From: JBAXGE01 sp044344145
Lineage (GTDB): Bacteria > Planctomycetota > Phycisphaerae > WQYP01
DNA length: 20,631 nt
Reading direction: 5' to 3'
Assembly (NCBI GenBank): GCA_044344145.1
Contig: JBIJDM010000019.1
Location: 1 to 20,631, forward strand
Position numbers and translations under genes: made by a program. Positions 15,724-20,631 of this stretch are shown piece after piece (position 1 is the first letter of the stretch; every line of letters starts with the position of its first letter). The notes below the pieces were generated by a model. The model searched no databases, had not been told where the DNA came from, and worked only from the letters and a program-made list of their open reading frames with translations.

Positions 15724-16104
15724 ATGCTTGCCCGTACATTTGTAGGCTTAGGTCTGGGTTTTTTGGCCCTGACCACACTGGTGCCCCTCGTGCCCGCACG
15801 CACCATTGTGATCGAAACCAAACCGGACGAGAACAAAGATGCCATTTATAGTGGCAAGGTCCGCGTCGTATATGACGGCCCTAAAGCCAACGGTAAAATC
15901 AGCGCGTACTTGATTGTGCGCGACCAGAAAACACTCCCCTGCTATGTCTTACTCAGCGAAGGGGGCGACAAGATCAGAGCCGTGGTGGGCGAACCCGCCG
16001 ACGATACGGTCAGTGTGGAAATCACCGGCACGGCGTATACCAAAAACCAACCCGATGGTGAGCAGTTCCTGCATATGATCTGCAAAGCTGCCAAGAAAAT
16101 TTGA
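15724..16104 (+). CDS. Small exported protein, tandem paralog 2 (unknown family)
   Basis: 126 aa, starting 29 nt after paralog 1; AAAGGT precedes the ATG. The signal peptide covers about residues 1-25 (GLGLGFLALTTLVPLVPA). The mature part keeps the family frame: AIYSGKVRVVYDG, C then YVLLSEGGDKIRAVVGEPADDTVSVEITGTAY, and C-terminal HMICKAAKKI. It is the most diverged of the three; the KVLGY segment is replaced by KISAYLIVRDQKTLP. Both shared Cys are retained. The short spacing and shared direction point to one transcript. The function is unknown. Confidence 0.8.
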   Translation: MLARTFVGLGLGFLALTTLVPLVPARTIVIETKPDENKDAIYSGKVRVVYDGPKANGKISAYLIVRDQKTLPCYVLLSEGGDKIRAVVGEPADDTVSVEITGTAYTKNQPDGEQFLHMICKAAKKI

Positions 16105-16176
16105 GCCGCGCGGCGCCAGCGCCCCGGTTTGTGGCCGGGGTGATTAGCCATGTGTTTAATAGCCGAAAGGAAAGTT

Positions 16177-16533
16177 ATGTTTACCCGCATGTTTGTGTGT
16201 TTGTGTCTGGGGTTGTTAACCCTGACTCTGGTGACCACACTGGCCACCGCCACGGAAATCAAGATTGCCGGTGTAGCTGCGGACACTGTATTTACCGGCA
16301 AGGTCACGGTCATCTACGAAAACAATCAGGTCGGCGGCAAGGTGCTGGGTTATACCCTGTGCGCCCCGGCCGGAGCGGCGTTCTGTAATGTCCGCATGGA
16401 AGAGGGCGGCGACAAGATCAAAGCCCTGGTCGGCACCCCGGCGGATGGGACCGTCACCGTGGAAGCCACCGGCACCACGTATCGCAAGAACAACAGCACG
16501 TATATGATCTGCAAGAGCGCCAAGAAGCTCTGA
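16177..16533 (+). CDS. Small exported protein, tandem paralog 3 (unknown family)
   Basis: 118 aa from the ATG at 16177, preceded by GAAAGGAAAG. The upstream in-frame ATG at 16150 lacks an RBS and would add residues ahead of the signal peptide. The signal peptide is about 1-25 (VCLCLGLLTLTLVTTLATA). The mature part is close to paralog 1: VFTGKVTVIYENNQVGGKVLG, CNVRMEEGGDKIKALVG, DGTVTVEATGT, YMICKSAKKL. The 72-nt gap after paralog 2 contains a CCCCGG(7)CCGGGG hairpin (16122-16140) without a T-run. An intrinsic terminator follows the stop, so this is the last gene of the unit. Confidence 0.8.
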   Translation: MFTRMFVCLCLGLLTLTLVTTLATATEIKIAGVAADTVFTGKVTVIYENNQVGGKVLGYTLCAPAGAAFCNVRMEEGGDKIKALVGTPADGTVTVEATGTTYRKNNSTYMICKSAKKL

Positions 16534-16564
16534 CGGACGCTGCGGCCCCAATATGAAATACCTG

Positions 16565-16602
16565 CCCCGCGCTGGCTGACCCGCTGGCGCGGGGTGTTTT
16601 TT
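16565..16602 (+). terminator. Intrinsic terminator of the exported-paralog cluster
   Basis: CCCCGCGC (16565-16572) pairs with GCGCGGGG (16587-16594) around a 14-nt loop, followed by TG and six T (16597-16602). It lies 31 nt after the stop of paralog 3. Confidence 0.85.
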
Positions 16603-16619
16603 GTTGCTAGCGCTATGCG

Positions 16620-16808
16620 TTACGCGTCACGATTTTTCTTGCCCCAGACCCCCACCGCCGCCACCACGATCCCCACTGCAAAGATACCCGCCCAGAACCA
16701 ATTTCCCTGCCATAACTCCTTGGCGGTCATCAGCACAAACAGCACCAGCAGCACCGGCTCGAGCCAGCGGGGCAAGGGTTTACGCGGGGCGGGTTCGGGT
16801 GGTAGCAT
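16620..16808 (-). CDS. Small two-helix membrane protein (unknown)
   Basis: 62 aa. A Pro/Arg-rich N-terminus (PPEPAPRKPLPRW, 3-15) is followed by hydrophobic segments at about 17-32 and 37-55 and a basic end (GKKNRDA), fitting a helical hairpin with both ends in the cytoplasm. AAAGTGAG stands about 6 nt before the ATG. It is divergent from the 16882 gene, with 73 nt between the starts. No family is recognised. It may be real because of its clean start, two-helix pattern and spacing, but a chance frame cannot be excluded. Confidence 0.5.
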   Translation of the reverse strand: MLPPEPAPRKPLPRWLEPVLLVLFVLMTAKELWQGNWFWAGIFAVGIVVAAVGVWGKKNRDA

Positions 16809-16869
16809 CGCGACTCACTTTCAGATAAAACCAGCAGCAGCATGCGGTGATTATACGGCCAACCTCGGC

Positions 16870-16875
16870 TATTAT
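16870..16875 (+). promoter_or_regulatory. Candidate leaderless -10 (TATTAT)
   Basis: TATTAT ends exactly 6 nt before the ATG at 16882, so a transcript starting at the normal distance would begin at the A of the ATG. There is no SD between them. The -35 region (GTGATT, 16847-16852) is a poor match. Confidence 0.3.
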
Positions 16876-16881
16876 GCTGCT

Positions 16882-17547
16882 ATGGTTGAAGTCTTGTCAT
16901 ATTCCAGTCTCCCGGCCCCGCCGCGTTGGTTGGCGTGGGCGGCGCGGAATCCGCGTTGGCCGTTTCTGTTGGTCTATCTGTGCGCTGCCGCCGTGATACT
17001 GTGGTTGTTCCGCATTCCGGAACCGTTCGCGGGGGTGATGATCTCGTTTGTGGTATTGCTGGCGGTGGGCACGTTGTGGTTGGTGCGGGTGGTGCTGCAA
17101 GTCTTGTTGATTTGGCGGTTTAAGCTACCGCATCCGGGGCTGGGGGCGCGGTTGCGGGCGTATCTGTTGCCGGTGGCGATCATACTGATTGCGGGGATTT
17201 GTAGCGTTACCTCGCTGAGTTTCCGGGCGTGTCTTTGGCTTAGTCAAGGGGCCTTGGAAGCGCAGGCACAGAAGTTACTTATGGGTCAGCCCGTGATTGC
17301 TCCGGCCACGTTGGTGGGGCCAAAGCATGCCTGGCCGGGGGTGGGTCTGATGCCTGTATCCCAATCGTTTCGGCTAAAGGGTTATCCGGGGGTGTTTTTT
17401 CGTACCCCGAATAGCGGTTTTCTCGATGATATGGGCGTGCTTTACTGCCCCGGGGCGTTTACACCTGATAAAACACTCAGCGAGGAACCTGTCACAGGGA
17501 CCCATCTCTTCGGCCCGTGGTACACGTATAAGCGCGACATACTCTGA
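16882..17547 (+). CDS. Membrane protein with three predicted helices (unknown)
   Basis: 221 aa from the ATG at 16882, the only in-frame Met close to the start of the hydrophobic part. The frame is open further upstream, but that part overlaps the divergent small gene and reads as low-complexity. Predicted helices lie at about 26-43, 50-78 and 93-120. A domain of about 100 residues follows with FRLKGYPGVFFRTPNSGFLDDMGVLYCPG (164-191) and GPWYTYKRDIL at the end, probably outside the membrane. No known family is recognised. It ends 111 nt before the enolase start. No terminator is seen after it, so some read-through into eno is possible. Confidence 0.68.
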   Translation: MVEVLSYSSLPAPPRWLAWAARNPRWPFLLVYLCAAAVILWLFRIPEPFAGVMISFVVLLAVGTLWLVRVVLQVLLIWRFKLPHPGLGARLRAYLLPVAIILIAGICSVTSLSFRACLWLSQGALEAQAQKLLMGQPVIAPATLVGPKHAWPGVGLMPVSQSFRLKGYPGVFFRTPNSGFLDDMGVLYCPGAFTPDKTLSEEPVTGTHLFGPWYTYKRDIL

Positions 17548-17577
17548 GCTATTAACCACTTCTTATCCTGCCGCCGA

Positions 17578-17610
17578 TTGCCGATAATGGCCCTTTCGGG
17601 TACATTATCG
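17578..17610 (+). promoter_or_regulatory. Enolase promoter overlapped by an inverted repeat
   Basis: TTGCCG (17578-17583) and TACATT (17601-17606) are 17 nt apart. The inverted repeat CGATAATG (17582-17589) / CATTATCG (17603-17610), with a 13-nt gap, overlaps both elements, so a bound protein would block the promoter. The gap contains CCC-TTTC-GGG, so the same DNA could also fold as a hairpin. It lies about 50-80 nt before the eno ATG. Confidence 0.45.
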
Positions 17611-17658
17611 CCCTGTTTCAGACATTTTGGTCCCCTTTTAGATACGGGAGTATTTGGT

Positions 17659-18957
17659 ATGGTGATGATTGAGAATATCCGGGCGCGTCAGGTCATTGAT
17701 TCACGCGGCAACCCCACGGTGGAAGTGGATGTCATCCTCGAAGATGGCAGCATCGGCCGCGCGGCGGTTCCCTCGGGCGCCTCGACGGGCGAAAACGAAG
17801 CCTGCGAACTGCGCGATGGCGACAAGAAAGTCTATGGCGGCAAGGGCACGCTCAAGGCCGTCAAGAACGTCAACGAAAAGATTGCCCCCGAAATTCTGGA
17901 TATGGACCCCTTTGATCAGGAAGCCATTGACCGCGCCATGATCAAACTTGATGGCACCCCCACCAAGAGCAAGCTCGGCGCCAACGCCATCCTCGGCGTG
18001 TCGCTGGCCATGGCCAAGGCCGCGGCCAACTATGCCAACCTGCCCCTGTACCGCTACATCGGCGGCACCTCGGCCAAGGTTCTGCCCGTGCCGATGATGA
18101 ACATCCTCAACGGCGGCAAGCACGCCGACAACACCGTGGACTTCCAGGAATTCATGATTCAACCCTGGGGCGCCAAGAGCTTCAGCCATGCCCTCGAAAT
18201 GGGCTGCGGCGTGTACCATGCCCTCAAGGGCGTGCTCAAGAAGAAGGGTTATAACACCGCCATCGGCGACGAAGGCGGCTTTGCCCCCAACCTCAAGAGC
18301 AACGAAGAAGCCCTCGAAGTAATCGCCGATGCCGTCAAGATTGCCGGTTACAAGTTCGGCAAGGATATCTTTGTCGCCCTCGACCCGGCCACCAGCGAAC
18401 TGTGGAACGAAGCCAAGGAAGATGGCAAGAAGGGTTACAAGTTCTTCAAGAGCTCCAAGGAAATCTATACCTCGGAACAGATGGCCGACATCTGGGCCAA
18501 GTGGACCAGCAAGTATCCGATCCGCTCGATCGAAGACGGCATGGCCGAAAACGATTGGGATGGCTGGAAGAAGCTCACCGACAAGCTGGGCGACAAGGTG
18601 CAGTTGGTCGGCGACGACCTGTTCGTCACCAACACCAAGTTCCTGGCCAAGGGGATCGCCACCAAGACCGGCAACTCGATTCTCGTCAAGGTCAACCAGA
18701 TCGGTACCCTGACGGAAACGCTGGAAGCGGTTCAGCTCGCGATGCGTAATGGCTACAGCGCCATTCTCAGCCACCGCAGCGGCGAAACCGAAGATGCCAC
18801 CATCGCGGATATCGCCGTGGCCACCAATTGCGGCCAGATCAAGACCGGCGCTCCGGCCCGCAGCGACCGCGTGGCCAAGTACAACCAGCTCATCCGCATC
18901 GAAGAAGAACTCGGCAGCACCGCCGTTTACGGCGCCCAGTTCTGGAACAAGGGCTAA
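17659..18957 (+). CDS. eno: Enolase (phosphopyruvate hydratase)
   Basis: 432 aa, the usual length. Interconverts 2-phosphoglycerate and phosphoenolpyruvate in glycolysis. Key parts seen: SRGNPTVEV (15-23), GASTGENEACELRDGD (40-55), H155 and E164 in NGGKHADNTVDFQEFMI, the catalytic Glu205 in GDEGGF, metal ligands D242 (ALDPATSE), E292 (SIEDGMAE) and D319 (GDD), K344 in KVNQ, SHRSGETED (371-379) and GAPARSDRVAKYNQ. The start is set by GGGAG 8 nt before the ATG at 17659; the open frame further upstream covers the promoter. Codon choice is strongly biased (Lys almost always AAG, with frequent GCC, AAC and GGC), as expected for a highly expressed gene and unlike its neighbours. Monocistronic, with its own terminator. 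Confidence 0.97.
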   Translation: MVMIENIRARQVIDSRGNPTVEVDVILEDGSIGRAAVPSGASTGENEACELRDGDKKVYGGKGTLKAVKNVNEKIAPEILDMDPFDQEAIDRAMIKLDGTPTKSKLGANAILGVSLAMAKAAANYANLPLYRYIGGTSAKVLPVPMMNILNGGKHADNTVDFQEFMIQPWGAKSFSHALEMGCGVYHALKGVLKKKGYNTAIGDEGGFAPNLKSNEEALEVIADAVKIAGYKFGKDIFVALDPATSELWNEAKEDGKKGYKFFKSSKEIYTSEQMADIWAKWTSKYPIRSIEDGMAENDWDGWKKLTDKLGDKVQLVGDDLFVTNTKFLAKGIATKTGNSILVKVNQIGTLTETLEAVQLAMRNGYSAILSHRSGETEDATIADIAVATNCGQIKTGAPARSDRVAKYNQLIRIEEELGSTAVYGAQFWNKG

Positions 18958-18990
18958 GTTTTACGACTTGGCTCAGTCATACGCCTATCA

Positions 18991-19023
18991 AGGGCATCCC
19001 CCACCGGGGATGCCCTTTTTCTT
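18991..19023 (+). terminator. Intrinsic terminator of eno
   Basis: A perfect 11-bp stem (18991-19001 with 19006-19016) with loop CACC is followed by TTTTTCTTT. It lies 33 nt after the enolase stop. Confidence 0.92.
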
Positions 19024-19141
19024 TGGACAACAGGCTTTACGGCCCGCATGGGAAGCCGTACTAACGATGCAATGATTGGGATAAAACTATCTGGCAATAC
19101 GAAACCTCGGCGATTTTTTGGGGGGCGCTGCCGGGGTAGGG

Positions 19142-19170
19142 TTTATGCCCGGCCTCTGGCGGGATATACT
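19142..19170 (+). promoter_or_regulatory. Candidate leaderless promoter of the phosphodiesterase gene
   Basis: TTTATG (19142-19147) and TATACT (19165-19170) are 17 nt apart. TATACT is a 5/6 match to the -10 consensus and ends exactly 6 nt before the ATG at 19177. No SD is present, so the mRNA probably starts at the ATG. Confidence 0.45.
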
Positions 19171-19176
19171 CTGATT

Positions 19177-20127
19177 ATGAAGATCAAACTCTTATCGGTT
19201 CTGGTGCTACTTCCCCTGCTGCTTTTAAGTGGTTATGGCCGCGCGCAAACCGCCGCCACGCAACCCGCCGCGCCGGCCACGCAGCCGGCGGCGCGAGTCA
19301 AACACGTGGTCATCATGAGTATTGATGGCGCCCGGCCCGATGCGGTGCTGCGGGCCAATATGCCCAATGTCCGCGCGCTGATGGCCGAGGGGAGTTTCAG
19401 CTTCTGGGCCCGGACCACGGAAATGTCCGTAACGCTGCCTTCGCATACCAGCATGCTGACCGGGGTCACCCCCGATGTGCACAAGGTCACATGGAACAAG
19501 GATTTGCCCGAGGGGGAAATCGTGTATGCAGAGGTGCCGACTATTTTCCAACTGGCCAAAAAAGTTGGACTCAGCACCACCATGGTGGCGGGTAAAAGTA
19601 AGTTTATCGCCCTGACCAAAGACAATGCCGTAGACCATCTGTTCTTACCGCCACGGACCTCGAAAGAGGATGACCTGCTGGTGGGTGAAAAAGCCGCCAA
19701 GTTTATCGTGGACCACAAACCGAATCTGACTTTTGTCCATTTCCCCATGCCCGACTCCGTGGGCCATACCAAAGGCTGGGGCAGTCCCGAACAAATCAAG
19801 GCATTCGAACGCAGCGATGAAGCGGTCGGCAAGGTACTGGCCGCGCTGACCGAAGCGGGCCTCCGCAAAGAGACCTTGATTATTCTCACCGCCGATCATG
19901 GCGGAGCCGGCACCAATCACGGCCCCAATGATCCGCGTTCGCGGCATATCCCCTGGATTGCCGTCGGACCAGGGGTGCGGGCAAATCATGACCTGACACT
20001 TGATAAGGGCCTGACCATCAATATCGAAGACACGACCGCCACCGCGTGTTATTTTCTGGGCATTCCACTGCCGGGGAATTTCACGGGCAAACCAGTCACC
20101 GAAATCCTCGAAAAAGCCGATAAATAA
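19177..20127 (+). CDS. Exported type I phosphodiesterase / nucleotide pyrophosphatase family protein
   Basis: 316 aa from the ATG at 19177. Upstream in-frame codons back to 19048 are unlikely because they precede the signal peptide and lie over the promoter. The Sec signal peptide is about 1-23 (LLSVLVLLPLLLLSGYGRA), followed by an Ala/Thr/Gln/Pro linker. The alkaline phosphatase superfamily core has its two-metal site: D50 in MSIDGARPD, the expected Thr nucleophile T86 in TLPSHTSMLTG, D193 and H197 in PDSVGH, D240-H241 in TADHGG and H248. This fits PF01663-type phosphodiesterases, which cleave nucleotide or phospholipid-like esters outside the cytoplasm. The substrate cannot be told. It is about 100 residues shorter than many members. 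The next gene begins 46 nt later; the gap holds an ACACCGG/CCGGTGT hairpin without a T-run. Confidence 0.88.
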   Translation: MKIKLLSVLVLLPLLLLSGYGRAQTAATQPAAPATQPAARVKHVVIMSIDGARPDAVLRANMPNVRALMAEGSFSFWARTTEMSVTLPSHTSMLTGVTPDVHKVTWNKDLPEGEIVYAEVPTIFQLAKKVGLSTTMVAGKSKFIALTKDNAVDHLFLPPRTSKEDDLLVGEKAAKFIVDHKPNLTFVHFPMPDSVGHTKGWGSPEQIKAFERSDEAVGKVLAALTEAGLRKETLIILTADHGGAGTNHGPNDPRSRHIPWIAVGPGVRANHDLTLDKGLTINIEDTTATACYFLGIPLPGNFTGKPVTEILEKADK

Positions 20128-20173
20128 TGACACCGGGGCACCCGCCCGAGCCGGTGTGGCAAGGCGTTAAGGC

Positions 20174-20631
20174 ATGCACGATTTACCGCTCATCACCACC
20201 ATTGCCGCGGCCTTCACCGCCGCGTGGGTGTTGGGATTGTTGACGCAGCGGCTCAAGCTCTCACCAATTGTGGGCTATCTGTTGGCGGGGATTGTCATCG
20301 GTCCATATTCACCGGGGTTTGTCGCGGACGCCAATCTGGCTGCGCAACTGGCCGAGATCGGCGTCATACTGCTGATGTTCGGCGTGGGGTTGCATTTTCA
20401 TCTCAAGGACCTGTTGGCGGTGCGCAATGTGGCCATCCCCGGCGCGGTGGGGCAAAGTTTAATCGCCACCCTACTGGCGCTGGCAGTGGCGTCGGCGTTT
20501 GGCTGGTCGCTTAAGTCCGGCTTGATTCTGGGGATGGCGATGTCCGTGGCCAGCACGGTGGTGCTGATGCGGGTGCTGATGGACAACCGCATGCTCGACA
20601 GCGTCCACGGCCATGTGGCGGTAGGCTGGCT
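20174..20631 (+). CDS. YbaL/KefB-type monovalent cation:proton antiporter (partial, cut by right edge)
   Basis: The first 152 codons are present. The start at 20174 is supported by AAGGCG 7 nt upstream. Residues 31-41 (PIVGYLLAGIV), GPYSPGFVAD (43-52), LAEIGVILLMFGVGLHFHLKDLL (59-81) and SVASTVVLMRVL (124-135) are typical of the CPA2 Na+/H+ exchanger domain. GVGLHFxLKDLLAV and GPxxPGFVAD resemble YbaL/RosB-type proteins more than classical KefB/KefC. The family exchanges K+ or other monovalent cations for protons at the inner membrane, often with a C-terminal TrkA-N domain that would lie beyond the edge. It probably shares a transcript with the phosphodiesterase gene, since no terminator lies in the 46-nt gap. 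Confidence 0.9.
   Translation, partial: MHDLPLITTIAAAFTAAWVLGLLTQRLKLSPIVGYLLAGIVIGPYSPGFVADANLAAQLAEIGVILLMFGVGLHFHLKDLLAVRNVAIPGAVGQSLIATLLALAVASAFGWSLKSGLILGMAMSVASTVVLMRVLMDNRMLDSVHGHVAVGW

Noticed and set aside
16594..16881. N-terminal extension of the 16882 membrane protein
   Set aside because: It begins within the terminator T-run region, overlaps the divergent small gene, and its translation is Pro/Thr-rich with no recognisable domain.
17578..17658. Extended enolase N-terminus (27 extra codons)
   Set aside because: It would cover the promoter and inverted repeat and has no RBS. The ATG at 17659 has GGGAG at proper spacing and gives the standard enolase start.
17701..18774. Open frame of 357 codons on the minus strand opposite eno
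   Set aside because: It is a mirror of strongly biased enolase codons, with repetitive Gly/Val/Leu composition and no RBS or family features.
19048..19176. Extended phosphodiesterase N-terminus
   Set aside because: It would place 43 residues ahead of a clear signal peptide and lies over the -10/-35 candidates.
20128..20160. ACACCGG/CCGGTGT hairpin as a terminator between the phosphodiesterase and antiporter genes
   Set aside because: There is no T-run after the stem, and the next gene starts within 46 nt, so read-through is more likely.

Overview
The window comes from a GC-rich, Gram-negative-type bacterium that makes meso-diaminopimelate peptidoglycan. It carries a compact division and cell-wall operon, a strongly codon-biased enolase, GYF_2- and TM2-like small proteins, and an unusual fused sugar transporter. 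By overall feel this suggests the Planctomycetota/PVC group, perhaps the Phycisphaerae. That is inference from gene style only. Ordinary Planctomycetia lack FtsI and FtsW, so the presence of both here argues for a lineage that kept septal peptidoglycan synthesis. No rRNA, tRNA, CRISPR or insertion sequence was seen.

Layout, left to right. (1) 1-2874, minus: one unbroken frame, running off the left edge, that joins an extracellular sugar-binding protein to a MalF-type permease. (2) 3082-11762, minus: a condensed dcw operon transcribed ftsI > murE > murF > mraY > ftsW > a GT-B glycosyltransferase-like protein, with 4-bp overlaps or short gaps. murD, murG, murC, mraZ, rsmH and ftsL are absent. 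The last gene sits where murG often lies, but it lacks MurG motifs and also both Glu of the GT4 EX7E motif. (3) 11905-12873, minus: two paralogous small TM2-like membrane proteins with a good promoter and a strong terminator. (4) 13012-15154: a CNNM/CorC-type CBS protein, a lower-GC GYF_2 membrane-protein gene on the opposite strand, and then a broken second copy of the CorC tail. (5) 15317-16602, plus: three tandem paralogous small exported proteins of a family I do not recognise, closed by a terminator. (6) 16620-17547: a divergent pair of unknown membrane proteins. (7) 17578-19023, plus: enolase with a promoter overlapped by an inverted repeat, and a terminator. (8) 19142-20631, plus: an exported type I phosphodiesterase-like protein, then the start of a YbaL/KefB-type cation:proton antiporter cut by the right edge.

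How the genes work together: MurE and MurF complete the UDP-MurNAc-pentapeptide, MraY moves it onto undecaprenyl phosphate, and FtsW with the class B PBP polymerise and crosslink septal lipid II. The remaining steps (MurA-D, MurG, Ddl) must be encoded elsewhere.

Items most worth a second look: the binding-protein/permease fusion, the triplet of exported paralogs, the duplicated and decayed CorC tail flanking the GYF gene, the degenerate glycosyltransferase in the murG slot, and three plus-strand genes whose -10-like hexamers lie 5-6 nt before the start codon, as expected for leaderless mRNAs.
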